This document shows, piece by piece, positions 33,631 through 42,826 of a stretch of 64,000 nucleotides of DNA (the stretch's first letter is position 1; the number at the start of each line of letters is the position of its first letter). Source of the DNA: an uncultured Clostridia bacterium (lineage in GTDB: Bacteria > Bacillota > Clostridia > TANB77 > CAG-508); assembly GCA_934120315.1 (NCBI GenBank), contig CAKOTX010000002.1, forward strand, positions 124,001 through 188,000, given 5' to 3'. The notes under the pieces are model-generated. The model was not told the DNA's origin, searched no databases, and was given only the letters and a program-made list of their open reading frames with translations. The position numbers and the translations under genes were made by a program.

Positions 33631-36078
33631 ATGCAAAGTTTTAAAAGAATAGCAGTAATTTCTTTAATATTTATTGCTTCATTATTTATCATTTCACTAA
33701 AATCATATGCAAGTGGAAATGATAAAGCTATGATTTACATAGATACACCAGCGGAAAACACAGTACAAACTGTAAAACAAACGTTGAAAGTGGAAGGCTG
33801 GGTGATGTCAAATAATGAGAATGTCAATTTAAAAGTATATATAGACAATAAAGAACAAAATGTAAAAAATATTACACGAAAAGAAAGAAAAGATGTAATA
33901 AAAGCAATTACAGGTTATGGAACAGAAAAACAAAATCCAAAACCTGGATTTGAAACGACAATAGATTGTTCAGATATCTCAGATGGAAATCATACTTTAG
34001 CAATAAAAGTTTTTACAAGTGACGGACAATTACTTACAACAACAGAAAGAAAAATAAAAGTTCAAAAATATGTAGCAAAAACATATATAGATACTCCAGA
34101 AAATGCTTCTATAATAAAAAATGAATTAAATATAGAAGGATGGGTAATGACTGATGATGAAAAAGCAACAATAAAAGTTTATTTAAATGGAAAAGAACAA
34201 GAAATAAAAAATACAACACGAAAAGAAAGAGCAGATGTAATAAAAGCAATTTCAGGTTATGGAACATCAAAACAAAATCCAAAACCTGGATATGTTTTAA
34301 AACTTGATACTAGTAATGTTACTGATGGTACATATAAGCTAGAAGTTAAAATAATATCACAAAAAGGTGATGTAATAGGAGCAGATTCAAGAACAATAAA
34401 AATTCAAAAATATACTGCTAATTCATATGTAGATGTTCCAACAGATGGAGCAAAAGTAAAACCAACATTTAATATATCAGGTTGGGTAATGACAGATGAT
34501 GAAGAATCAACAATAAAAGTTTATATAGATGGCAAAGAACAAACTATAAAAAGTATAGATAGAAAAGAAAGAAATGATGTAATAAAAGCAATTCCAGGAT
34601 ATGGTGGAAGTGCTAAAAATCCAAAGCCTGGATATACAATAAAACTAGAAAATACGAATTTAAATAATGGTAAACATACATTAAAAGTAGATGTAATTTC
34701 AAGAGAAAATAAGGTACTTTCAACATTTTCTACAATTATAAATTATGAAAATTATAAAGCTCAAATGTATATAGACAATCCTGCAGAAGATAAAGTTGTT
34801 AAAATTGATAATAATTCTACAATAAGTGGTTGGGTAATGACAGAAGACATTAATTCAACAATAAAAGCATATATTAACGGAAAAGAGCAAACTATAAGTG
34901 GTATAGAAAGAAAAGAAAGAAAAGATGTAATAAATGCAATACATGGATGTGGAAATGCAAGTCAAAATCCAAAGCCTGGCTTTAATATAAAATTGAACAT
35001 TGGCGATTTTAATGATGGAGTTTATACATTAAAATTAGCTGTATTTTCTAGCAATGGAAAAGTAATAGCAACAGATGAAAGAAAAGTTGAAATAAATAAG
35101 TATAAGGCAACTGGATGTATTGATATTCCTATTCCACTAGGACAAGCAAGAAAAACATTATATATTTCAGGTTGGGTAATGACTAATGATAAAGATTCTA
35201 AAATAAAGATGTACATAGATGAAAAAGAGCAAAAAATAAATAATCTAAAAAGAGTTGAAAGAGAAGATGTAATAAAAGCAATTTCAGGTTATGGTGGAAA
35301 AGAAAGTAATCCAACTCCAGGTTATAAAGCTGAAATAGATGTTTCTAAATTTAGTGATGGTATACATACACTTAAAGTAGAATCTGTATCAAGTGAAGGA
35401 AAGGTAATGTATTCAGAAAATCAAAGAATTGTAATTTATAATAATTATGGCTTTGGAATAGATGTTTCTAAACACAATGGAAACATTGATTGGGCTAAAG
35501 TTAAAGAATCAGGAGTAAATTTTGCAATTGTAAGAGTTGGAAATAGAGGATATGGAGCTGAAGGAAATTTAGTTACAGATCCTAAGTTTGTTGACAATAT
35601 GAAAGGTGCAATATCTAATGGAATAGATGTTGGAGTATATTTCTATTCACAAGCAATAACAGAATCAGAGGCTATTGAAGAAGCTGATATGACATTAAAA
35701 CTTATTAAAGAAAATGGATTTGAAGGAAAAATAAAATATCCAATTATAATTGATACAGAAAAATCTGGTGGACGAGCAGATAGTTTATCAAAAGAGTCAA
35801 GAACAGCAGTAGTAAAAGCATTTTGCGAAAGAGTAAAAAAAGCTGGATATGAACCAATGATTTATGCTAATAAAGATTGGTTAATAAACAACTTGAATAT
35901 GAACCAATTAGAAAGCTATGATGTTTGGGTAGCACATTATAATAATACAAATGATCCTATAAAAAATCCAACTGATTATAAAGGAAAATATCAAATTTGG
36001 CAATATACATCAACTGGAAAAATAAATGGAATATCAGGTGATGTAGATTTAAATATTGGATATAAGAAGTATTTATAG
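33631..36078 (+). CDS. secreted GH25 muramidase with five N-terminal repeat domains
   Basis: The 815-aa protein has a signal peptide (cleavage near SYASG, residue 28). Five repeats are homologous to those of the M14 protein (GWVMTDDE cores, ERKDVIKAI, GYGT-NPKPG). From about residue 606 it has a GH25 lysozyme domain: FGIDVSKHNGNIDW, FAIVRVGNRGYG, the catalytic pair in IIDTEK (near 708), YANKDWL, and IWQYTSTGKINGISGDVDLN. It would cut the MurNAc-GlcNAc backbone of peptidoglycan. AAAGGAGGG precedes ATG. It has its own promoter and terminator. Confidence 0.95.
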   Translation: MQSFKRIAVISLIFIASLFIISLKSYASGNDKAMIYIDTPAENTVQTVKQTLKVEGWVMSNNENVNLKVYIDNKEQNVKNITRKERKDVIKAITGYGTEKQNPKPGFETTIDCSDISDGNHTLAIKVFTSDGQLLTTTERKIKVQKYVAKTYIDTPENASIIKNELNIEGWVMTDDEKATIKVYLNGKEQEIKNTTRKERADVIKAISGYGTSKQNPKPGYVLKLDTSNVTDGTYKLEVKIISQKGDVIGADSRTIKIQKYTANSYVDVPTDGAKVKPTFNISGWVMTDDEESTIKVYIDGKEQTIKSIDRKERNDVIKAIPGYGGSAKNPKPGYTIKLENTNLNNGKHTLKVDVISRENKVLSTFSTIINYENYKAQMYIDNPAEDKVVKIDNNSTISGWVMTEDINSTIKAYINGKEQTISGIERKERKDVINAIHGCGNASQNPKPGFNIKLNIGDFNDGVYTLKLAVFSSNGKVIATDERKVEINKYKATGCIDIPIPLGQARKTLYISGWVMTNDKDSKIKMYIDEKEQKINNLKRVEREDVIKAISGYGGKESNPTPGYKAEIDVSKFSDGIHTLKVESVSSEGKVMYSENQRIVIYNNYGFGIDVSKHNGNIDWAKVKESGVNFAIVRVGNRGYGAEGNLVTDPKFVDNMKGAISNGIDVGVYFYSQAITESEAIEEADMTLKLIKENGFEGKIKYPIIIDTEKSGGRADSLSKESRTAVVKAFCERVKKAGYEPMIYANKDWLINNLNMNQLESYDVWVAHYNNTNDPIKNPTDYKGKYQIWQYTSTGKINGISGDVDLNIGYKKYL
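33727..35440 (+). repeat. five tandem Ig-like/GW-type protein repeats
   Basis: Repeats begin near the YIDTP/YVDVP/YIDNP/CIDIP motifs and share ERKDVIKAI-GYG with the array at 21.0-22.7 kb. The DNA motif encoding GYGTEK-NPKPG recurs almost unchanged. Confidence 0.8.
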
Positions 36079-36120
36079 GTTGTAATATTATTGTAAAGAA
36101 AATGTCATATAAAAGACATA

Positions 36121-36163
36121 AAAGCCTGTAATATATCTAAAATGATGTATTACAGACTTTTTT
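36121..36163 (+). terminator. terminator after the GH25 gene
   Basis: AAGCCTGTAATA pairs with TATTACAGACTT (one mismatch), followed by six T residues. Confidence 0.8.
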
Positions 36164-36241
36164 CAATAATAAAAAAGTTGACAAGAAACATAAAAGTATA
36201 ATACAAAAGAAGTATAAGATATAGTAGGGTGGATGATAAGT

Positions 36242-37954
36242 ATGAAATTAGTAAAAAACAAAAATATGTTATTATTATTTGTTTTGTTTGCAATGATAAT
36301 ATTAATGTCAATAGGATATGCATCAATAAATTCAGTAACAGGAGATATAGAAGGAACTGCACTTGCGGATGCACAGGAAGGAGTGTTTATTACAAATATT
36401 GAATATGTAAGTGATGTAAATGCAAGTGCAAGCAATTCAAGAGTAAATAAATTTCTTGGAACAGTAATGGATAGTACTATGCAGTTGTCTAATACGGATG
36501 TGAATTCAAGTATAACATATAAAGTAACGGTTTATAACAAAGGAACAGAAGAAGCGATATTTCAAAAAATAACTTATGCAAATGATTTTTATGACAATAA
36601 TGATATTATATTTGATATAACAGGTTTTACAACAGGAGAAAAAATAGGACCAGGTGAAAGTAGAGATATAATTATAAAATTTAAGTATAAAGGAACAACA
36701 GGACCTGATAATAATGTGCTAAATTCTTATTTGAATTTTGTGATAAAAGCTCCTAATAGAATGATGGCTAATTCTACTTTAGCTAGCAATTCTAATGGTT
36801 ATAACTATTTGAATGGAAAAATAAATAGCACAAAAATATCAACGATAACATTTAAACAAGGGAAAGAGTCAGATATAACAGCAGATATAAAATCAGAATT
36901 TGATGCATCAGTGAAACGAGATGGAAGTATAATGGGATATTATACAGATGACAATAATGATGGAATGTATGATTTGACATTTATGAGTGAAGGAACAATT
37001 TATGCGAATAAAGATTCAAGGAATTTATTTTATGACTTGACAAATTTAACAAGTATAGATTTATCGAATTTTAAAACTGACGGTGTTAAGGATATGGAAT
37101 ATATGTTTGATAATTGTAGCGGATTAACAAGCTTAGATTTAAGTAACTTTAATACAAGCCAGGTAACGAGGATGAATTCTATGTTTGAAGGTTGTAGCGG
37201 ATTAAGAAGCTTAGATTTAAGTAACTTTAATACAAGCCAGGTAACGGATATGGATTTTATGTTTGAAGATTGTTACGGGTTAACAAGCTTAGATTTAAGT
37301 AACTTTAATACAAGCCAGGTAACGGGTATGGGTCTTATGTTTTATAAGTGTAGCGGATTAACAAGCTTAGATGTAAGTAATTTTAATACAAGCCAGGTAA
37401 CGGAGATGAGTTGTATGTTTTATAATTGTAGCGGATTAACAAGCTTAGATGTAAGTAACTTTAATACAAGCCAAGTAACGGATATGGGTCTTATGTTTGA
37501 TTCTTGTAGCGGATTAACAAGTCTAGATGTAAGTAACTTTAATACAAGCCAGGTAACGAGTATGCGTAGGATGTTTTCCTCTTGTCAGGGATTAACAAGC
37601 TTAGATGTAAGTAACTTTGATACAAGCAAGGTAACGAGGATGGATTCTATGTTTAATAAGTGTAGCGGATTAACAAGCTTAGATTTAAGTAACTTTAATA
37701 CAAGCCAGGTAACGGATATGGGTCTTATGTTTAGTTCATGCAACAATTTAACTACGATATATGTAAGTGAATATGATTCAACAACAAGGAAAGGATGGAC
37801 AACAGAAAATGAAAAAAGTTATATTTCAATTTTTTATGATTGTCCTAATTTAGTAGGAGGAAATGGAACCAAATTTAATTCAGTTTATACTGATAAAAAA
37901 TATGCACGAATAGACACAGCAAGTACGCCAGGATATTTAACTAAAAAAAAATAG
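36242..37954 (+). CDS. BspA-family (DUF285) leucine-rich-repeat surface protein
   Basis: The 570-aa protein has an N-terminal hydrophobic helix (signal or anchor, residues about 8-25) and a beta-rich region containing SSITYKVTVYNKGTEEA, like pilin or S-layer-type domains. Nine DUF285 repeats of 26 residues follow (SLDLSNFNTSQVT-M-MF--C). BspA-type repeats mediate adhesion to host or other cells. No LPXTG or C-terminal anchor is seen. ATG 36242 is preferred because GGTGG lies 9 nt upstream; ATG 36233 abuts it. It is transcribed alone, between two terminators. Confidence 0.88.
   Translation: MKLVKNKNMLLLFVLFAMIILMSIGYASINSVTGDIEGTALADAQEGVFITNIEYVSDVNASASNSRVNKFLGTVMDSTMQLSNTDVNSSITYKVTVYNKGTEEAIFQKITYANDFYDNNDIIFDITGFTTGEKIGPGESRDIIIKFKYKGTTGPDNNVLNSYLNFVIKAPNRMMANSTLASNSNGYNYLNGKINSTKISTITFKQGKESDITADIKSEFDASVKRDGSIMGYYTDDNNDGMYDLTFMSEGTIYANKDSRNLFYDLTNLTSIDLSNFKTDGVKDMEYMFDNCSGLTSLDLSNFNTSQVTRMNSMFEGCSGLRSLDLSNFNTSQVTDMDFMFEDCYGLTSLDLSNFNTSQVTGMGLMFYKCSGLTSLDVSNFNTSQVTEMSCMFYNCSGLTSLDVSNFNTSQVTDMGLMFDSCSGLTSLDVSNFNTSQVTSMRRMFSSCQGLTSLDVSNFDTSKVTRMDSMFNKCSGLTSLDLSNFNTSQVTDMGLMFSSCNNLTTIYVSEYDSTTRKGWTTENEKSYISIFYDCPNLVGGNGTKFNSVYTDKKYARIDTASTPGYLTKKK
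37046..37747 (+). repeat. nine in-register 78-nt repeats (DUF285 units)
   Basis: Units start at 37046, 37124, 37202, 37280, 37358, 37436, 37514, 37592 and 37670. The AGTAACTTTAATACAAGCCA core is nearly invariant in DNA. Differences concentrate in the codons after GTAACG. Confidence 0.93.
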
Positions 37955-37960
37955 AAGTAA

Positions 37961-37996
37961 AAGAGAGAGTTTAGAGGTTTCTAAATTCTCTTTTTT
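37961..37996 (+). terminator. terminator after the BspA-like gene
   Basis: AGAGAGTTTAGA pairs with TCTAAATTCTCT (one wobble), followed by a T6 run. Confidence 0.85.
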
Positions 37997-38089
37997 CATA
38001 TTAATAAATGGTGATAAAAAACATAAAAATAAATATTTTGTGTTCTGTAAACCAAGAGATTTAAGAATATAAAAAAGTACCGGAAAATG

Positions 38090-38118
38090 TTGAAATATTA
38101 GAATAATAGTGATAAAAT
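38090..38118 (+). promoter_or_regulatory. sigmaA promoter of the heptose/glycan operon
   Basis: TTGAAA (38090-38095), a 17-bp spacer and TAAAAT (38113-38118). The operon behind it runs without obvious break to about 49165. Confidence 0.82.
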
Positions 38119-38150
38119 ATAAAAAAATTTGATTGAAAGGGGTAAACGTA

Positions 38151-38846
38151 GTGAAAGTTTTACTAATAATACCTGCATATAACGAAGCACAAAATATAGA
38201 AAAAACAATAAAAGATGTAAAGGAAAATTCAGAATATGATTATATAATTATAAATGATTGTTCAAAAGACAATACAAAAGAAATCTGTGAGAAGAACAAT
38301 TTCAATGTAATATCATTACCAATAAATTATGGATTAACAAGTGGAATTCAATTAGGAATGAAATATGCATTAAAATATGACTATGATGTTGCAATACAAT
38401 TTGATGGAGATGGGCAACATCAAGCAAAATATTTAAAAGACTTAGTTAAAGAGATTGAAAATGGAAATGATATTGTAATAGGTTCAAGATTTGTAGAAAA
38501 AAAGAAACCATTTACAATGAGAATGTTAGGAAGTAGAATAATATCATTTTTCATAAAATTAACTACAGGAAAGTCAATAAAAGATCCAACATCAGGAATG
38601 AGAGCATTTAATAAAAAAGGTATAAATGAACTTGTAACAAATATGAATTTACCACCAGAACCAGATACATTAGTATATATGATAAAAAATGGTATGAAGG
38701 TAAAAGAAGTACAAGTAGAAATGAGTGAAAGAGAATTTGGAACAAGCTATTTAAATGCATGGAAATCAATAGAATACATGTTAAATGTAGTTATATCTAT
38801 AATATTTGTACAAGCTTTTAGAAAAAATAAGAAAAAGGGAGAATAG
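38151..38846 (+). CDS. DPM1-like family 2 glycosyltransferase (polyprenyl-phosphate sugar synthase)
   Basis: The 231-aa protein has KVLLIIPAYNEAQNIEKTI, IINDCSKDNT, the donor motif QFDGDGQHQ and IVIGSRFVEKK, as in dolichol-phosphate mannose synthase-like enzymes. These load a sugar onto undecaprenyl phosphate for use outside the membrane. GTG 38151 is chosen because GAAAGGGG ends 8 nt upstream; TTG 38133 lacks an SD. It is paired with DUF2304, a common two-gene module. Confidence 0.92.
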   Translation: MKVLLIIPAYNEAQNIEKTIKDVKENSEYDYIIINDCSKDNTKEICEKNNFNVISLPINYGLTSGIQLGMKYALKYDYDVAIQFDGDGQHQAKYLKDLVKEIENGNDIVIGSRFVEKKKPFTMRMLGSRIISFFIKLTTGKSIKDPTSGMRAFNKKGINELVTNMNLPPEPDTLVYMIKNGMKVKEVQVEMSEREFGTSYLNAWKSIEYMLNVVISIIFVQAFRKNKKKGE

Positions 38847-38848
38847 AA

Positions 38849-39199
38849 ATGGGAATAACACTAAGAGTATTATTAATAATAGGTTCAATTTGTGTATTTT
38901 TATTTGCGATAAAAAAAATAAAACAATCTAAGTTGAAAGTTGAAGATTCAATTATATGGATTATAGGAGCAATATTACTGATTTTAGCAAGTATATTTGT
39001 AAATGCAGTTAGCTGGATTTCTAGTAAATTAGGATTTATTTCACCATCTAATTGTGTATTTGCAATAATCATATTATTCTTATTAATAGTTAATTTTGGT
39101 TATAGTTTGAAATTTTCTATACTAAACGAAAAAATTAAAAATTTAAATCATTATATAGCATTAAAAGAATACGAAGAAAAAAAGAAAGAGGAAAAATAA
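38849..39199 (+). CDS. DUF2304 membrane protein
   Basis: The 116-aa protein has three membrane helices and a charged C-terminus (ALKEYEEKKKEEK). DUF2304 proteins are almost always found beside a DPM1-like glycosyltransferase, as here (2-nt gap), and may act as its membrane partner or as a flippase for the loaded carrier. That role is inferred from context. AAAGGGAG precedes the ATG. Confidence 0.85.
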   Translation: MGITLRVLLIIGSICVFLFAIKKIKQSKLKVEDSIIWIIGAILLILASIFVNAVSWISSKLGFISPSNCVFAIIILFLLIVNFGYSLKFSILNEKIKNLNHYIALKEYEEKKKEEK

Positions 39200-40237
39200 G
39201 TGAATCAATATAAATTATCAATAGTAGCACTAGTATATAATTTAGAAGAATATTTGCCAAGATGTCTAGATGCTTTGGTAAATCAAACTTTAGAAGATAT
39301 CGAAATACTTTGTGTAGATGATGGTTCAAAAGATTCTGCACCACAAATAATAGATGAATACGCTAAAAAATATCCTCAAAAAGTAAAAGCATTTCATAAA
39401 GAAAATGGTGGAGAATTTACAACCAGAAATTATGGATTAGAAAGAGCAACAGGAGAATATGTAACATTTGTAGATACAGATGACTATGTTGAACCAGATT
39501 GGGCAGAAAAATTATACAATGCAGCTAAAGAAAATGATGCAGACATGGCTGTATGCGGATTTGAGAGAATAGATTTAAAGACCAATAAAGTAGTTGGAAG
39601 AGACATGACCAAACAAGGTTATATAGTAAAAGAAATAACACCAAAAGATGATTTTATGGTATTTGTAAATCCAGCACCTTGGAATAAAATCTATAAAAGA
39701 GAAAAAGTAAAAGATTTAAGATTTTTACCATTTAGAGGATTTAATGATGCTATGTTTTTAACAAGTGCGTTTATTAGAATAAATAAAATAGCATTTGTGC
39801 CAGACATATTATATCATTATTATCTAAGAAGTGATTCTCAAATACATAGTGTAAATGAACAAGATGTAAACAATTTGAAAAAATACTTGTTAGAAGTAAA
39901 AGAGTTTTATCAAAAAGAAGGTAAGTATGAAGAAATGGGGTCAATACTAGAAATGATGGCATTTTTACATTTGGCAGTATCTGTAATGTACAGAGCTTCA
40001 TATAATCCAGATATAAATATTAAAAAAATGACTAAAGAAACTCGAGAATATTTAGACACTAATTTTAGTGGATGGAGAAAAAACAAATTCTTAACATTTA
40101 GATATTCTATAACTAGAGGTGTAAAACATCTAGGCTTATATGGAATTGCATTATTATATAAGATGAATTTACAAATGCTATATATAAGAGCTTATAGATT
40201 TGTAGTTGATAAAATTAAAGTAGATATTAAATTCTAA
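39200..40237 (+). CDS. family 2 glycosyltransferase
   Basis: The 345-aa protein has LSIVALVYNLEEYLPRCLDA, VDDGSKDSAP, the donor motif FVDTDDYVEPDW and PWNKIYKREKV, typical of capsular/EPS GT2 enzymes. GTG 39200 directly follows the DUF2304 stop. Its stop TAA overlaps the first possible ATG of the next frame. The transferred sugar cannot be read from sequence. Confidence 0.94.
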   Translation: MNQYKLSIVALVYNLEEYLPRCLDALVNQTLEDIEILCVDDGSKDSAPQIIDEYAKKYPQKVKAFHKENGGEFTTRNYGLERATGEYVTFVDTDDYVEPDWAEKLYNAAKENDADMAVCGFERIDLKTNKVVGRDMTKQGYIVKEITPKDDFMVFVNPAPWNKIYKREKVKDLRFLPFRGFNDAMFLTSAFIRINKIAFVPDILYHYYLRSDSQIHSVNEQDVNNLKKYLLEVKEFYQKEGKYEEMGSILEMMAFLHLAVSVMYRASYNPDINIKKMTKETREYLDTNFSGWRKNKFLTFRYSITRGVKHLGLYGIALLYKMNLQMLYIRAYRFVVDKIKVDIKF

Positions 40238-40257
40238 TGTCTAGAATGGAGAGAAAA

Positions 40258-41715
40258 ATGAATATAGAAACACAGTTAAATAATATTAAAACAAAGAAAG
40301 TATTAGTAATTGGAGATATAATGTTAGACAAATACTTCTTTGGAGAAGCAAAAAGATTATCACCAGAAGCACCAGTTCCAGTACTACATAAAACAAGAGA
40401 AACAATAGTACTTGGTGGAGCATCAAATGTTGCAAGAAACTTAGTAAGAGCAATGCAAGATGTATCAATTATGAGTGTAATTGGAAATGATGAAGAAGGA
40501 AAAATCTTAAAGAAAATCTTAGAAGATAATAAAATACATACAGATTTATTAATATTAGATAAAGAAAGAACAACAACAGTAAAAACAAGAATGATCGGGC
40601 CAAACAATGCTCAAATGCTAAGATTAGATGTAGAAGATACAACTTCAATTTCTGATGAAATATCTGATAAGATGATAAAATTATATGAAGCTAATATAGA
40701 AAAGTTCGATATAATAATAATATCAGATTATAAAAAAGGTGTGTTGAATGTTCAAAACACAGCAGAATTAATAAGAATTGCTAACAAACATAATAAAATG
40801 ACTTTAATAGATACTAAAGAGCCATCATATGCTAAATATAAAGATGCATATTTAATAAAACCAAATCTAGATGAATTAAAGAATTTAACAAAAATGAGTG
40901 TAAACAATGATGAAGAAGTTGTTAAAGCAGCAAATGAATTAAGAGCACAAACAGGTGCAAAATATGTTTTAGCAACACGTGGAAAAGATGGAATGACACT
41001 TGTAGATGGAAAAAGCTTTCAACATATTAGAGGAGTTTCTAAAGAGGTTTATGATGTTTCAGGTGCAGGAGATACAGTTATATCATATTTAGCAGTAGGA
41101 CTTGCAAATAATTTTGAAATTGGAGATACAGCTAGATTAGCAAATATTGCATCAAGCATAGAAGTTTCAAAAATGGGAACATATGCTGTTTCAATAGAAG
41201 AAATAAAAGAACATATCAATAAAGAAAATGATGTATCATATGACAATAAATTACCAAGTGTAGACGAATTAGCTAAAATATTACAAGCAGAAAGAGAAAA
41301 AGGTAAGAAAATAGTATTTACTAATGGATGTTTTGACATATTCCATGTTGGACATTCAAGATATTTAAGACAAGCATCAACTTATGGAGATATCCTAGTA
41401 GTTGGAGTAAATTCAGATGCTTCTGTGAAAAGATTAAAAGGTCCAGAAAGACCAATAATTTCAGAAGAAGAAAGAATGGAATTATTAGCAGATTTACAAT
41501 GTGTATCATATGTTGTAAAATTTGAAGAAGACACACCATATGAATTAATAAAGAAATTACAACCAGATATAATCACAAAAGGTGGAGACTATAAGCCAGA
41601 AGAAGTAGTTGGAAAAGATATAGTTGAAGCTAGAGGTGGAAAAGTTGTTATTTGTAAGCTTGTAGAAGGAAAATCTACAACTAATATTATTACTAAAATT
41701 AGAAATGCAAAATAA
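40258..41715 (+). CDS. hldE: bifunctional heptose-7-phosphate kinase / heptose-1-phosphate adenylyltransferase
   Basis: HldE phosphorylates D-glycero-beta-D-manno-heptose-7-P at C1, and later adenylylates the 1-phosphate to ADP-D,D-heptose. The 485-aa protein has the PfkB kinase domain first (GDIMLDKYFFGEAKRLSPEA, GGASNVARN, catalytic GAGDT near residue 269). The nucleotidyltransferase follows (FTNGCFDIFHVGHSRYLRQA, KGGDY). This is the canonical fused order of Gram-negative HldE and signals the ADP-beta pathway rather than the GDP-alpha pathway. ATG 40258 follows GGAGAG by 4 nt; an upstream ATG at 40237 overlaps the preceding stop. Confidence 0.96.
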   Translation: MNIETQLNNIKTKKVLVIGDIMLDKYFFGEAKRLSPEAPVPVLHKTRETIVLGGASNVARNLVRAMQDVSIMSVIGNDEEGKILKKILEDNKIHTDLLILDKERTTTVKTRMIGPNNAQMLRLDVEDTTSISDEISDKMIKLYEANIEKFDIIIISDYKKGVLNVQNTAELIRIANKHNKMTLIDTKEPSYAKYKDAYLIKPNLDELKNLTKMSVNNDEEVVKAANELRAQTGAKYVLATRGKDGMTLVDGKSFQHIRGVSKEVYDVSGAGDTVISYLAVGLANNFEIGDTARLANIASSIEVSKMGTYAVSIEEIKEHINKENDVSYDNKLPSVDELAKILQAEREKGKKIVFTNGCFDIFHVGHSRYLRQASTYGDILVVGVNSDASVKRLKGPERPIISEEERMELLADLQCVSYVVKFEEDTPYELIKKLQPDIITKGGDYKPEEVVGKDIVEARGGKVVICKLVEGKSTTNIITKIRNAK

Positions 41716-41735
41716 TATTTTAGGAGGAAAAAATT

Positions 41736-42311
41736 ATGAAAAATGAAATTAAAGAAAAATTTATGTATAGCATAGAGTGCAAAACAAAAGTTGTAAATGA
41801 TGAAAAAATAATAGGTCAAGTTGAAGAGGTTTGTAATGCATTAATAAAATGCTATAAAGAAGGACATAGAGTTTATATGATGGGAAATGGTGGATCAGCT
41901 GCTGATGCACAACATTTTTCTGCAGAATTAGTTGGAAGATATATGCTAGAAAGAAAAGGATTACCAGCAGTAGCATTTACAACAGATACAAGTATTTTAA
42001 CAGCTGTTGGAAATGATTATGGATATGATGATGTATTTAGAAGACAAACAGAAGCTTTAGTAGAAAAAGGTGATGTTGTTTTCGGAATATCTACAAGTGG
42101 AAATTCAAAAAATGTATATGATGCATTAAAATTAGCACAAGAAAAAGGTGCTACAACAGTAGGATTCTTAGGAAAAACAGGTGGAACATGTAAAGAAGTT
42201 TGCAATATTCCAATAGTTATTGAATATCCTAGAACACCTAATATTCAAGAAGCACATGAAATGATAATGCATACAATATGTGAGATTGTTGAGAAAAAAT
42301 TATATGAATAA
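41736..42311 (+). CDS. gmhA: sedoheptulose-7-phosphate isomerase
   Basis: GmhA converts sedoheptulose-7-P to D-glycero-D-manno-heptose-7-P, the first step of the heptose pathway. The 191-aa SIS-fold protein has MMGNGGSAADAQHFSAELVG with the metal/active-site His60 and Glu64, TTDTSILTAVGND, ISTSGNSKNV, and the C-terminal QEAHEMIMHTICE. TAGGAGG precedes ATG. It overlaps gmhB by 8 nt. Confidence 0.97.
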   Translation: MKNEIKEKFMYSIECKTKVVNDEKIIGQVEEVCNALIKCYKEGHRVYMMGNGGSAADAQHFSAELVGRYMLERKGLPAVAFTTDTSILTAVGNDYGYDDVFRRQTEALVEKGDVVFGISTSGNSKNVYDALKLAQEKGATTVGFLGKTGGTCKEVCNIPIVIEYPRTPNIQEAHEMIMHTICEIVEKKLYE

Positions 42312-42819
42312 AGCAATTTTTTTGGATAGAGATGGAACTATAAATGTTGACAAAAATTATTTGTATAAAATAGAAGATTGGGAATTTATAGATGGTGTAA
42401 TAGAAGGTTTACAGATATTACAAGAATTAGGATTTAAACTAATTGTTATAACAAATCAATCTGGAATTGCTAGAGGCTATTATACAGATAAAGATGCACA
42501 TATAATTTTTGATTATATGATAAATGAATTAAAGAAAAATGGGGTAATAATAGAACAAGTCTATTATTGCCCTCATATAGGTAATGAATGTGATTGTAGA
42601 AAACCTAAATTAGGTTTATTTTATAGAGCTCAAAAAGATTATGACATAGATTTTTCTAAAAGCTATGCAATTGGAGATAAACTAAGAGATTTAGCTATAT
42701 GTGAAAAAGAAGATGTAAAAGGATTTTTGTTAAGTGAGGATAACGAAGAAGTTGGACCTAAAATCAGAAAATGTAAAAATCTTTTAGAAGCAGCTCAAAT
42801 GATAAAAGAAGAGGAATGA
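42304..42819 (+). CDS. gmhB: D-glycero-beta-D-manno-heptose-1,7-bisphosphate 7-phosphatase
   Basis: GmhB removes the 7-phosphate between the two HldE steps. The 171-aa HAD protein has the nucleophile motif FLDRDGTIN (D8, D10), ITNQSGIARGYY, and the GmhB zinc loop CPHIGNECDCRKPK. The late aspartate motif is AIGDKLRDL. ATG 42304 lies inside the gmhA end (8-nt overlap), which supports translational coupling. An upstream in-frame start at 42280 would lie deeper in gmhA and lacks support. Confidence 0.95.
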   Translation: MNKAIFLDRDGTINVDKNYLYKIEDWEFIDGVIEGLQILQELGFKLIVITNQSGIARGYYTDKDAHIIFDYMINELKKNGVIIEQVYYCPHIGNECDCRKPKLGLFYRAQKDYDIDFSKSYAIGDKLRDLAICEKEDVKGFLLSEDNEEVGPKIRKCKNLLEAAQMIKEEE

Positions 42820-42826
42820 ATTTAAA

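Noticed and set aside
36178..36202. TTGACA and TATAAT upstream of the BspA-like gene as promoter
   Set aside because: The spacer is only 13 bp, too short for a normal sigmaA promoter; I list no promoter there, although one must exist nearby.
37046..37747. Possible CRISPR array from regular 78-nt repeats
   Set aside because: The repeats are coding, in frame, contiguous and without spacers; they encode DUF285 units.
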